Of a stretch of 64,000 nucleotides of DNA, positions 35,122 to 43,795 are shown in pieces. The stretch lies in the NCBI GenBank assembly GCA_943331005.2, contig CALQJX020000004.1, positions 1 through 64,000 on the forward strand, read 5' to 3'. Each line of letters starts with the position of its first letter. Position 1 is the first letter of the stretch. Source of the stretch: Bordetella parapertussis. GTDB lineage: Bacteria; Bacteroidota; Bacteroidia; Chitinophagales; Chitinophagaceae. The position numbers and the translations under genes are program-made. The notes under the pieces were generated by a model. The model worked only from the letters and a program-made list of their open reading frames with translations. It was not told the DNA's origin and searched no databases.

Positions 35122-36321
35122 ATGAAACGTTTTACAACTTCGATAATTATAGCCCTGGCAGCAATAGCAGTGGTGCAATCCTGCAGCAAGCTGGAGCCCG
35201 CTGCCCCTGCTGAAGACAGTATACTGGATGGGACTGTGGAAGGGCTGACCACTGCGCAGAAAATGCAGTTTCAGCGGGGAGATATTGCCTTCAACAACGA
35301 AATTTTCACTAAAGAGACCGGCCTGGGTCCATTGTTTGTAGCGGCTTCCTGTGGTAGTTGCCATGCCGGAGACGGGAAAGGACATCCGTTTACTACCCTT
35401 ACCCGTTTTGGTCAGGCGGATAGCAGCGGCAATACTTTTATGGCACAGGGTGCACCCCAGTTGCAGGATAGGGCATTGCCCGGCTTCGAGCCTGAGAAAA
35501 TACCTGCAGGAGCCACATTTTCCCGCTTCACCCCGCCTGCAAATACCGGTATGGGTTTTCTGGAAGCTGTTACTGACAATGATCTGCTGGCCATGGCAGA
35601 CCCAAATGATGCCGATGGCGATGGAATAAGCGGTGTGGTGAACTGGATATGGCAAAAAGATTATGTAACCCCTGCAGAGGGCTATGTGCGTAATAATGGA
35701 AGATGCACCGGCCGTTTTGGCAAAAAAAGCGGCGCACATGATCTGTTGCAGCAAACAGCAGGTGCCTACAATCAGGATATGGGTATTACTTCGGTCTTTG
35801 AACCCTATGACACCTACACACGGCAGAAGATACAGGCAGAAGTAAGCGAACAGACCGTACAGGATGTGGTGTTTTATCTGAGAACCCTGAAGGCGCCCTT
35901 GCAGCGCAATGCCGCAAGTGCTGCTGTTGTGAGAGGCAAGGAACTGTTTCTGCAGGCCGATTGCGGCAAATGCCATAAGCCGGAACTGAAAACAGGTTTT
36001 TCTCCCATTGCACCACTGTCTTACAAAACCTTTTACCCATATACCGATATGCTGTTGCATGATATGGGCCCGGGGCTGGATGATGGCTATACAGAAGGTA
36101 ATGTAAAAAGCAGCGAGTGGCGCACCCCTGCATTGTGGGGGCTGGGGCTGTCGCCCAATTCGCAGGGAGGTAGTTATTTCCTGCTGCACGATGGCAGGGC
36201 AAACAGCATAGAGGAGGCCATAATGCTGCATGGCGGAGAAGCAACAAATAGCAGGGGCAGGTATGCTGCTATGTCTGAAGAAGATAAAAGATCATTATTC
36301 ACCTTTCTGGAAAGTCTGTAA
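35122..36321 (+). CDS. Di-heme oxidoreductase lipoprotein (DUF1111 / thiol oxidoreductase type)
   Basis: A 399-residue periplasmic c-type cytochrome. Lipobox VVQSC with Cys21. Heme motif 1 is CGSCH (Cys77, Cys80, His81), heme motif 2 CGKCH (Cys281, Cys284, His285). DPNDADGDGISGVVNW and GRFGKKSGAHDLLQQTAGAYNQDMGITS are typical of the DHOR/DUF1111 family, relatives of di-heme cytochrome c peroxidases. Substrate unknown. It begins an operon with a Rieske protein (2-bp gap) and a porin. The MKRFTT start follows a -7 box, so the longer frame from 35062 is rejected. Confidence 0.9.
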   Translation: MKRFTTSIIIALAAIAVVQSCSKLEPAAPAEDSILDGTVEGLTTAQKMQFQRGDIAFNNEIFTKETGLGPLFVAASCGSCHAGDGKGHPFTTLTRFGQADSSGNTFMAQGAPQLQDRALPGFEPEKIPAGATFSRFTPPANTGMGFLEAVTDNDLLAMADPNDADGDGISGVVNWIWQKDYVTPAEGYVRNNGRCTGRFGKKSGAHDLLQQTAGAYNQDMGITSVFEPYDTYTRQKIQAEVSEQTVQDVVFYLRTLKAPLQRNAASAAVVRGKELFLQADCGKCHKPELKTGFSPIAPLSYKTFYPYTDMLLHDMGPGLDDGYTEGNVKSSEWRTPALWGLGLSPNSQGGSYFLLHDGRANSIEEAIMLHGGEATNSRGRYAAMSEEDKRSLFTFLESL

Positions 36322-36323
36322 TA

Positions 36324-36761
36324 ATGGATAGAAAAGAATTTTTAAGAACAGGCTGCATTGCCTGTGTGGGGCTGGCTTTTGGTGCGGCCATACTGCAAAG
36401 CTGCACGCCTACCAGATACGTAAAAGGCACCCGTACTAATGATGGTATGCTGCTGGAGATGACCGCATTTGACGGTAAAGAGGGTAAAAGACCCTATGTG
36501 GTCCTGAAGCACGATGATCTGTTGTTTCCGGTATGTGTGTACCACATAGAAGGCAACCAATACACAGCAGTGCTGATGAGCTGTACGCACCAGGGTGCCG
36601 AGCTGCAGGTATCGGGCGATATGCTGACCTGCCCTGCGCATGGCAGCTCTTTTGATAAATGGGGTAATGCCACCGAAGCGCCTGCAACATTGCCGCTGCG
36701 CAGCTTTCCGGTAACTGTTACCGACGGGAAATTATTCATTGACATGAGAAAACAAGCATAA
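36324..36761 (+). CDS. Exported Rieske iron-sulfur protein
   Basis: A 145-residue protein with an exported N-terminus (lipobox-like ILQSC, Cys27; a preceding RKEFLRTGC segment) and a Rieske domain. The [2Fe-2S] ligands are Cys87 and His89 in CTHQG and Cys103 and His106 in CPAHGSSF. It has no oxygenase or bc1 subunits nearby, so it likely passes electrons to or from the di-heme protein encoded just upstream. Its stop overlaps the porin start (TAATG). Confidence 0.88.
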   Translation: MDRKEFLRTGCIACVGLAFGAAILQSCTPTRYVKGTRTNDGMLLEMTAFDGKEGKRPYVVLKHDDLLFPVCVYHIEGNQYTAVLMSCTHQGAELQVSGDMLTCPAHGSSFDKWGNATEAPATLPLRSFPVTVTDGKLFIDMRKQA

Positions 36762-37984
36762 TGCGAAGACTTTTTACTTTACTGCTATGCCTGCCGCTGT
36801 TACCAGCCACTGCACAGATAGACACTACACTGCTGCGCCGCAAAGCAAGAGACACATCGGGTATGGTCATGAATATGGATGCGGTCTATAACAGGCCATT
36901 CCTTTCGGTGGCTAAGCTGCCCGTGGCATTGGGCGGCTACCTGGAGGCCAACTGGCAGCATATGGGTACAGATGGCGTGAGCGAGGGACATCAGTTTCAG
37001 ATGAGGCGCATGTCTTTGTTTGTAGCCTCGGGTATATCGCACAGGCTCAAGTTCTTGTCGGAGATAGAATTTGAGGATGGGGCTAATGAGATAAACATAG
37101 AGTATGCTGCGCTGGACCTGGAAGTACACCCGCTGCTGAACCTGCGTGGTGGCATCATCATGAACCCTATAGGTTCATTCAACCAGAACCACGACGGGCC
37201 CAGGTGGGAGTTTATAGACAGGCCCACCTCTGCCACTCAAATGCTGCCTGCCACCTGGAGCAATGTAGGCTTTGGGGTTTATGGTAAGCAGTTCAGGAAA
37301 GACTGGGCCATAGCCTATGAGGCATACCTGACCAATGGTTTCGATGACAGGATCATCGATAACACTACCGGCAGAACATGGATGCCGGCAACAAAGCAGA
37401 ACCCCGACCGATTTGAAGAGAGTTTTAACGGAGTGCCGCTAGTTACTGCAAAGATGGCACTGAGAAACAGGAAATATGGCGAGCTGGGACTCTCTTATAT
37501 GGGTGGCGTTTACAACAAATTTATAGATGACGGGCTGGAGCTGGACAAGAAAAGATATGTGCATGTATATGCCATAGATGCCAATACTACTGTGCCTTTG
37601 CTGAAGACGGTGGTAAATGCAGAATGGGCATGGGTGCAGGTAGATGTTCCTGTTACCTATTCGCAGCAATATGGCAGCAGGCAGATGGGTGGATTTGTGG
37701 ATGTGGTGCAGCCGGTATACCGCAAGCCCTTGTTTGGTTTCGACAGGTCTGTAGTGAATATTGCCTGCAGGCTGGAGTACGTGGATTGGAACAAGGACAC
37801 TTTTGCGCAGACCGGGGGCAATATTGCCGATGACTTTTTCAGTGTGGTGCCTGCCATAAGCTGGCGCCCCGGCCCGCAAACAGTTATCAGGCTGAATTAT
37901 CGCTACAATCTGCAGCAGGATCTATTAGGCAATCCTGCTGTGAAGACAGCAGGTTTTCAGGCAGGTTTCTCCAGTTACTTCTGA
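36761..37984 (+). CDS. Outer-membrane porin, phosphate-selective porin O/P type
   Basis: A 407-residue beta-barrel protein with a signal peptide (LFTLLLCLPLLPATAQ) and many alternating strands; QMRRMSLFVASGISHRLKFLSEIEFEDG and NLRGGIIMNPIGSFNQNHDGPRWEFIDRP are typical of the OprP/O family, and the C-terminus ends in Phe (FQAGFSSYF) as barrel proteins do. It is the third gene of the redox operon and may admit its substrate. Specificity for phosphate is not implied by sequence alone. Confidence 0.85.
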   Translation: MRRLFTLLLCLPLLPATAQIDTTLLRRKARDTSGMVMNMDAVYNRPFLSVAKLPVALGGYLEANWQHMGTDGVSEGHQFQMRRMSLFVASGISHRLKFLSEIEFEDGANEINIEYAALDLEVHPLLNLRGGIIMNPIGSFNQNHDGPRWEFIDRPTSATQMLPATWSNVGFGVYGKQFRKDWAIAYEAYLTNGFDDRIIDNTTGRTWMPATKQNPDRFEESFNGVPLVTAKMALRNRKYGELGLSYMGGVYNKFIDDGLELDKKRYVHVYAIDANTTVPLLKTVVNAEWAWVQVDVPVTYSQQYGSRQMGGFVDVVQPVYRKPLFGFDRSVVNIACRLEYVDWNKDTFAQTGGNIADDFFSVVPAISWRPGPQTVIRLNYRYNLQQDLLGNPAVKTAGFQAGFSSYF

Positions 37985-38007
37985 TGCTGAAAGCATTTCT
38001 CTATTGC

Positions 38008-38058
38008 CCTTAAACGAGAACACCTTAGCAGTATCTGCTAAGGTGTTCTCGTTTAAGG
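38008..38058. terminator. Long perfect hairpin between convergent genes
   Basis: Two 24-bp arms, 38008-38031 (starts CCTTAAACGAG) and 38035-38058, are exact reverse complements around a three-base loop (TAT). No T run follows on either side. It lies between the porin stop and the convergent lipoprotein stop and is probably a bidirectional terminator, though the arm length is unusual and a mobile-element remnant is possible. Confidence 0.65.
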
Positions 38059-38080
38059 AATATGCTGAAACCAGTGACTA

Positions 38081-38560
38081 CTACCAGTACATTATCTGAA
38101 TGTCTGATACAAAGTAAGGAGTAGAAGAATATGGATTACCCGGAACAGTATTAACAGAATCGTTTACTGAATACTTTACCGTGCTGGTGCAATGGTGTGT
38201 TTTTGAAGTATTATTCTCGTGAGTGATCTTAGAGATGTAGTAAACCTTGTTAGAAGGATGCAGGGTGATCTTCCAGTCATAGTCATAAGTCTCTGCACCA
38301 TTATCTGGCAGTTCCAGACTTTTGTTGTAGGTAACTTTGGTAAGCCTCAAAGCAGGGAAAACCTCAGAAACCAGTCCGAAGGCGCTTCCTTTCCTAAACT
38401 TTACCAGATCTGCGGTAGTGTCTGGAACCAACAGCTGAGATACAGAGCTGTAAAAGAACACCTTTTTGATGACCGGAGTATCACAATTGATATCTTTTTT
38501 GCATGAAACGAGCCCTGCTACCAATATAAGTATGGGGGCTACTCTGTTTACGATCTTCAT
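38081..38560 (-). CDS. Hypothetical lipoprotein
   Basis: A 159-residue predicted lipoprotein: signal MKIVNRVAPILILVAG then lipobox GLVSC and KKD. The rest is beta-rich, with YDYDWKITLHPSNKVYYISKITHENN near the middle; I recognise no family. ATG 38560 begins the signal peptide; eleven upstream codons are open but add nothing. It is monocistronic and converges on the redox operon. Confidence 0.7.
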   Translation of the reverse strand: MKIVNRVAPILILVAGLVSCKKDINCDTPVIKKVFFYSSVSQLLVPDTTADLVKFRKGSAFGLVSEVFPALRLTKVTYNKSLELPDNGAETYDYDWKITLHPSNKVYYISKITHENNTSKTHHCTSTVKYSVNDSVNTVPGNPYSSTPYFVSDIQIMYW

Positions 38561-38691
38561 AAAAACTGCAACTTGTTTAAAATAGAGGTACAATATAAGC
38601 GCTTATTTATTTATAAGCAAATACGGCAAGCCGTTGTGGTGCAAATTACAGGCTTTTTCTCTTATTTCCGAGGGTTCAGTATCCTGCTTAC

Positions 38692-38722
38692 TTGGGATTT
38701 GCCCCTGTAGGTGGTATCTTTG
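38692..38722 (+). promoter_or_regulatory. Promoter of purH
   Basis: A -33 TTG at 38692-38694 and a -7 TATCTTTG at 38715-38722 are 20 bases apart; the -7 box lies 33 bases before the ATG. Confidence 0.65.
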
Positions 38723-38755
38723 CCGCCTCAATTTAAATAATAAATCTGCTAATAC

Positions 38756-40270
38756 ATGGACCGCAAAATACAATCGGCGCTGATATCTGTTTTCTATAAA
38801 GATGGCCTGGAGCCAGTAGTGAGGAAACTGCACGAACAGGGAGTAACTATCTACTCTACAGGAGGCACACAGACATTTGTAGAGCAGCTGGGCATACCCT
38901 GCACCGCTGTAGAATCTGTAACCGGTTACCCTTCTATACTGGGCGGCAGGGTGAAGACGCTGCATCCGAAAGTATTTGGTGGTATACTTGCCCGCAGAGA
39001 ACTGGCAGAAGATATGAGCCAGACAAAGGAATATGAGATACCCCTGCTGGATCTGGTAATTGTGGATCTGTACCCGTTTGAAGAAACGGTGAAGCAGACC
39101 ACTGAAGAAAAAACGATCATAGAAAAGATAGATATAGGTGGGGTGTCGCTGATTCGTGCTGCGGGTAAGAACTACAAGGATGTGTGTATTGTAGCATCGC
39201 GCAATCAGTATGCCGAGCTGCTGCAGGTACTGGAAAAAGACAATGGCAACACTACGCTGGAAGACAGGCGCAGGTTTGCGGCTGCCGCCTTTGCAGAATG
39301 TGCTCACTACGATGTGGCAATTGCAGGTTATTTCAACCAGACCAGCGAAAGCGAATATTTCCAGCTGTCATACGGCAACAAACAATCGCTGAGGTATGGC
39401 GAAAACCCGCACCAGCAGGCAGGTTTTTATGGTAACCTCGATGAGCTGTTTCTGAAACTGAACGGTAAAGAACTTTCTTACAACAATCTGGTAGATACCG
39501 ATGCGGCCTGCCAGGTGATCTCTGAATTCACCAGTCCGGCATTTGCCATCATCAAGCATACCAATGTATGTGGCATAGCTGTACGCGACAATGTAAGCGA
39601 TGCATGGGACGCTGCGCTGGCAGGCGACCCCGAAAGCGCATTTGGCGGTGTGCTGGTAACCAACCAAACAATAAATGCAGCCGTTGCTGCCAAAATAAAT
39701 GAACTTTTCTTTGAGCTCCTGATAGCCCCATCTTTTGATGAAGATGCATTGGCATTGCTAAAGAGCAAAAAGAACCGCATATTGTTGCAGCAGAAAAGCA
39801 CATTTGTACCGGTAAAAGAGTACAAACGCATACTGAATGGTGTGCTGGTGCAGGCTGCAGATACGCAGAACTTCACTGAGTGGACAGAAGCCGGTGCCCG
39901 CAACTGTACCGAAGCCGAAAAGGCTGATCTGTTGTTTGCCAATATAGTATGCAAGCACCTCAAGTCGAACGCTATTGCTATAGTGAAAGACCGCCAGCTG
40001 ATAGGCAAGGGTTGCGGACAGACCAGCCGCATAGATGCCCTGAGACATGCGCTGGATAAAGCAAAGCAGTCGGGTTTTGCAACGGCAGGTGCGGTGCTGG
40101 CATCAGATGCTTTCTTCCCGTTTGATGATTGTGTGCGTATGGCACATGATGCGGGTATAGAAGCAGTGATACAGCCGGGAGGTTCTATGCGCGATGCAGA
40201 CAGTATCAGCTATTGCAAGGCCAATGGTATGGCAATGGTGATGACGCAGCTCAGGCACTTCAGGCACTAA
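38756..40270 (+). CDS. purH: Bifunctional AICAR formyltransferase / IMP cyclohydrolase
   Basis: A 504-residue enzyme for the last two steps of IMP synthesis. The N-terminal cyclohydrolase has STGGTQTFVEQLGI and GGRVKTLHPKVFGGIL; the C-terminal transformylase has LRYGENPHQQAGFY, IIKHTNVCGIA (Lys-His pair), AFGGVLVTN and the ending SISYCKANGMAMVMTQLRHFRH. Length fits Bacteroidota PurH. It converges on the Nudix gene with a 5-bp gap. purS is at 55931-56182, so the purine pathway is scattered. Confidence 0.97.
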   Translation: MDRKIQSALISVFYKDGLEPVVRKLHEQGVTIYSTGGTQTFVEQLGIPCTAVESVTGYPSILGGRVKTLHPKVFGGILARRELAEDMSQTKEYEIPLLDLVIVDLYPFEETVKQTTEEKTIIEKIDIGGVSLIRAAGKNYKDVCIVASRNQYAELLQVLEKDNGNTTLEDRRRFAAAAFAECAHYDVAIAGYFNQTSESEYFQLSYGNKQSLRYGENPHQQAGFYGNLDELFLKLNGKELSYNNLVDTDAACQVISEFTSPAFAIIKHTNVCGIAVRDNVSDAWDAALAGDPESAFGGVLVTNQTINAAVAAKINELFFELLIAPSFDEDALALLKSKKNRILLQQKSTFVPVKEYKRILNGVLVQAADTQNFTEWTEAGARNCTEAEKADLLFANIVCKHLKSNAIAIVKDRQLIGKGCGQTSRIDALRHALDKAKQSGFATAGAVLASDAFFPFDDCVRMAHDAGIEAVIQPGGSMRDADSISYCKANGMAMVMTQLRHFRH

Positions 40271-40275
40271 GATAT

Positions 40276-40923
40276 TTAAAGGAAATTTCCGGATTCTTTC
40301 AGCAGAGCTTCCAGCTCGCTGATGATCATGGCGGTGGCACCCCAGATAATGGTGCCATCGTCCAGCCGGTATGCTTTTACATTACGTATAAGGCCGGGGA
40401 ATGCAGGCGACGACACATCGGTTGTGGTTTTTCGGCCGTCGTGCAGCAGGTCATGCAGCGGTGGTTCTATGAGGTAAGAAACTTCGCTTTCGCTAAGGCT
40501 GAACTGCGGTCTCTCGTGTACATAACCCACGTAGGGAAATACGTTGAAGTTGCTTACCGGAATATAAAGAGGGGTCAGTGCACCGAGAATAGTAATCTGC
40601 ACAGGGTCTATACCTACTTCTTCATTGGCTTCGCGCAGGGCGGTAGTCAGCAGGTCGGCATCTTCGGGTTCATGCCGGCCACCCGGAAAACTTACCTGTG
40701 CGCTGTGCGCTCCCTTGTCTTCACGGCGTTTCATGAGCAGCACATGCAGGTGGTTGTCGTGCTGATATAACAGACACAGAACAGCGCTGAGGCGGGCATT
40801 ATCGGGCACTTTGGGAGGCATGTTCACCACACGCCCCATCATGCGCTCCTGCGCACTGAGCCCGGGCAGTTCCTGCTGAAGCCGATTTTGCAACCATTCT
40901 ATTTTTTCGGGGATCTGTGACAC
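40276..40923 (-). CDS. Nudix hydrolase, CoA pyrophosphatase type
   Basis: A 215-residue Nudix protein. The Nudix box begins in FPGGRHEPEDADL and runs to LREANEEVGI, with all the required Glu and Arg residues. The preceding LLMKRREDKGAHSAQVSFPGGR is the UPF0035 extension seen in CoA pyrophosphatases (NudL/Nudt7-like), which cut CoA to phosphopantetheine and 3',5'-ADP. Activity on CoA is inferred from this block. Monocistronic by spacing. Confidence 0.88.
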   Translation of the reverse strand: MSQIPEKIEWLQNRLQQELPGLSAQERMMGRVVNMPPKVPDNARLSAVLCLLYQHDNHLHVLLMKRREDKGAHSAQVSFPGGRHEPEDADLLTTALREANEEVGIDPVQITILGALTPLYIPVSNFNVFPYVGYVHERPQFSLSESEVSYLIEPPLHDLLHDGRKTTTDVSSPAFPGLIRNVKAYRLDDGTIIWGATAMIISELEALLKESGNFL

Positions 40924-40965
40924 GATAATAAAGCCGTCAGTTCAAAAGTTGCTTATTCCCGTTTC

Positions 40966-42054
40966 TTAGTGTGCCAGCGAATTTACCTTTATTTCGGCCT
41001 GTCCGGCAGTTTTGGGAGCTACTACATCCTTACGGTAAAACTCACTTGCTTTACGGAAGATGTTGTGGAAAGTAAGCTGCTGTATCATCACCGTATCTTT
41101 ATAGTCGTTAATGATCGCATACATACGGTCTGAGTCATATTCTTGCTCCGAATCGTCCAGATCAGAACTTTTCTGATTCTTACTACGTTTGTTTACCGCC
41201 ATCCAGTAAATGTCAATACGTTTTACTGCGCCTTTGTTGGTGGTGAGTTCTATAGTAGAGTGTTTGGGTGCAGTTTTGATGGTAGTATCATTGTCTGCAA
41301 GACCATTCAGGTAGCCCTCGCAGTTGATATTGCTGAAGAAACGCATGAATGTAGCTGCCCTTTGTGTGTTCAGTCCGTCGGGCGAATGCATGATAGCAGG
41401 CTGTGCGGAAACAGTGATATTTTCTCCTGCACCTCTGGTCACAACAAAAGATTCTTCAGGTTTTCCGGCATACTGAACGCTTACTGATTTAATATCTTCA
41501 GCCGGTATATCGAATATGGTACGGTCGCGCCAGTCGCGCAGCCTGGTAGCATAGCGGGGGGTAAGGTAGCCTACAAAACCTTCAGCTTCTACAACATAGG
41601 GTTGTTTGGCGCCATCCATCAGCATGTTGGTGCCGGTATTATTTACGGCTACACCACCCACATAGAATACTTTCATTTTCTTGCCGCTTCTGTCGTAGAT
41701 CTCTACTTTGATGCCATGGGTAGAGAGGGTCTGGATCACATTATTGTAGGCGTTTTTGGTAACGGGGTACAGGGCCGACTGTTTCACTAATGTGGAAAGA
41801 ACCATGTTCACGGTGCTTTTCAGTGCCTTGTATTGTTTGTTTACTACCCAACCTGTATCGGTACGCTCTGCAAGAATACTTTCCCCATCGCTGGCGGCCA
41901 GAAATATCTTACCTATGGATGCTGTGTCTTTTATTGTAAAACCCGCTTCAGCAGGGTCGAATGGCGTGTCTGAACTATTGTTGCCGGGCAACAGGTAGTA
42001 TACGCCTGCTGCCAGTACAGCCAGTATGGCTATGTAAATAAGAGTCTTACGCAT
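40966..42054 (-). CDS. DUF4340 protein of the GldF/GldG gene set
   Basis: A 362-residue protein with one N-terminal membrane helix (IYIAILAVLAAGVYYLL) and a large periplasmic part of DUF4340 type (GWVVNKQYKALKSTVNMVLSTLV, YVGGVAVNNTGTNML, YLTPRYATRLRDWRDRTIFDIP). DUF4340 genes often follow an ABC-2 permease gene and a gldG-like gene. Its start overlaps the gldG end by 8 bp, making gldF-gldG-DUF4340 one unit. Function unknown; probably part of the same envelope complex. Confidence 0.85.
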   Translation of the reverse strand: MRKTLIYIAILAVLAAGVYYLLPGNNSSDTPFDPAEAGFTIKDTASIGKIFLAASDGESILAERTDTGWVVNKQYKALKSTVNMVLSTLVKQSALYPVTKNAYNNVIQTLSTHGIKVEIYDRSGKKMKVFYVGGVAVNNTGTNMLMDGAKQPYVVEAEGFVGYLTPRYATRLRDWRDRTIFDIPAEDIKSVSVQYAGKPEESFVVTRGAGENITVSAQPAIMHSPDGLNTQRAATFMRFFSNINCEGYLNGLADNDTTIKTAPKHSTIELTTNKGAVKRIDIYWMAVNKRSKNQKSSDLDDSEQEYDSDRMYAIINDYKDTVMIQQLTFHNIFRKASEFYRKDVVAPKTAGQAEIKVNSLAH

Positions 42055-43783
42055 TTGCAGATGGGGTTTTGGTATTTTCTTTTTTCACTTCATACCTGCG
42101 CTTCCTGAAGAAGAGGTAGAAAGAGGCAAATACCAGCACCGCAGCAATAGGTATGCCTACGTTGACTACCTGCCACATGGTCCTTTCAGGCTTTATGCGG
42201 CCTCTGTCCAGCAGACGCAGCTTCACATCTTTAGAGCGGGCTTCCAGAATCCCGGAATGATCGGTGAGGTATTCGAGGCAGTTGAGCAGGAAACCTTGAT
42301 TAGCAAAATATTCGCCGGAGAACTGGTAGTAACCCATGGGCAACACACCATCCTTGGTAGAATAACCGTTGCTGAATGCCTCACCTACTGATGTAACGAT
42401 CATGCTGTTGGACGTGTCGCATTTTCCTTTGAAGGGTTGCTTCAGGGAATCGAGCAGGCGCAGATAATCGGGCGACAGCCTGTTTTCGAAAAGCGAATGG
42501 AACTGTCCTTCCAGCAATACTGCCACAGGCATGTATGATTTGGTGAACATCTCATGCTTCAACGGATAACTCATCATACTGAGGCTGACACGTACCGGGG
42601 TGCGGGCGCTGCGACTGTATTTTGAAGAATGCAGGAGAATGGTCTTACTGATGTTTTCTGTCTTTATAGTATCTATGGTATTGGTAAAGCCGCCCATTAC
42701 CAGATCCATATTTTTTACAATAGGGTGGTCGGTGGTCGGGTTCAGCCTCGGGAAATATACCCACTCATGCAGCTGGGGGCGGCCGTTGTTCAGTATCCTT
42801 GGCAGCGGATTGCACTGCATATCCTCCAGCAGGTCGAAGTTGACACGGACGCCATATTTGAAGAGGATATCATCCAGATCGGTCTGGTGCTCCATGGCTA
42901 TGAACTGCGGACTGCTTACCAGACTATCCAGAGAGGCATTCAGTGCATTGATGACCCAGAGCACATGGCCGCCACGCATTATGTATTGGTCTATCTTCAG
43001 CTTGTCGGGGCCTGAGAACGGCATATTGGGCTGATTGATGATGATCGCATCATAAGCAACAGAAATATTCAGTGTATGGGTTAGGTCAAGAGAGTCAAGG
43101 TCATAGATAGCCGGCAGGGTAGACAGCATTTTGTAGGTCTTTATTCCCAGCGGTTCTCCGTGTCCGGTAATGTATGCAATGGTAGGCCTGGTGGGTTTGC
43201 CCATCTGGTTGATGGCGTTGGCAAACTCATATTCCAGCATGGCCTCGGCATAGCTTATCTGCTCTTCTGCTCCTCTGCCCGGTGGTGCATCCAGCAGGAA
43301 TATCGGCATTTCGTGGCCGTTATACTGAACAAGTGCATAGGGGAAGAATGGCTTCATGGAATACTCGTCATCATCTTTGTTGTCGAGTTCCATCACACGT
43401 ATGCCTTTCATTTCCAGATCGTGTGCTATTTGTTTCTTTTCCTTTTCTGTTTTTCCTTCAAAAGGATCTGTGAAACGGAATATAAGCCTGTTGCCGGCAA
43501 TTTCTTTGAAAGAGCGGAGTCTTTCCCTTATGGCCTCCTGCAGTCGCTGCAGCCCTGCGGGAAACTGTCCTTTCAGGTACACATCTACTACCGCTACTTC
43601 AGGCATACTACGCAGCAGCTTCTTGGTAGGTTCTGTAAGGGTGAACCTTTTTTCTTTAGTAAGGTCGAGGCCGGCATGAAAATAAGATGCCAGCACATTC
43701 ACGCACACTACAATAGCAGCCATTACCACAATGCGTATTGCGGCTTGCTGTTGCTGGCGGTTTTTGCGATCCTGTGTTGCCAT
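42047..43783 (-). CDS. gldG: Gliding motility ABC transporter accessory protein GldG
   Basis: A 578-residue protein: N-terminal membrane helix (about 13-32), an intracellular-transport ABC_transp_aux domain (KRFTLTEPTKKLLRSM, GHEMPIFLLDAPPGRGAEEQISYAEAMLEYEFANAI, YITGHGEP, HVLWVINALNASLDSL) and a C-terminal helix (VVNVGIPIAAVLVFASFYLFF). This is the GldG build. In F. johnsoniae GldA, GldF and GldG form an ABC transporter associated with gliding. It follows gldF by 12 bp and overlaps the DUF4340 gene. Confidence 0.9.
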   Translation of the reverse strand: MATQDRKNRQQQQAAIRIVVMAAIVVCVNVLASYFHAGLDLTKEKRFTLTEPTKKLLRSMPEVAVVDVYLKGQFPAGLQRLQEAIRERLRSFKEIAGNRLIFRFTDPFEGKTEKEKKQIAHDLEMKGIRVMELDNKDDDEYSMKPFFPYALVQYNGHEMPIFLLDAPPGRGAEEQISYAEAMLEYEFANAINQMGKPTRPTIAYITGHGEPLGIKTYKMLSTLPAIYDLDSLDLTHTLNISVAYDAIIINQPNMPFSGPDKLKIDQYIMRGGHVLWVINALNASLDSLVSSPQFIAMEHQTDLDDILFKYGVRVNFDLLEDMQCNPLPRILNNGRPQLHEWVYFPRLNPTTDHPIVKNMDLVMGGFTNTIDTIKTENISKTILLHSSKYSRSARTPVRVSLSMMSYPLKHEMFTKSYMPVAVLLEGQFHSLFENRLSPDYLRLLDSLKQPFKGKCDTSNSMIVTSVGEAFSNGYSTKDGVLPMGYYQFSGEYFANQGFLLNCLEYLTDHSGILEARSKDVKLRLLDRGRIKPERTMWQVVNVGIPIAAVLVFASFYLFFRKRRYEVKKENTKTPSANA

Positions 43784-43795
43784 AGTGTATATGCC

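Noticed and set aside
35092..36231. 379-codon minus ORF opposite the di-heme oxidoreductase gene
   Set aside because: The plus strand has heme motifs and a lipobox, whereas the minus product has no recognisable domain.
38603..39307. 234-codon minus ORF overlapping the purH start
   Set aside because: It overlaps the purH promoter and coding region and has no known domain.
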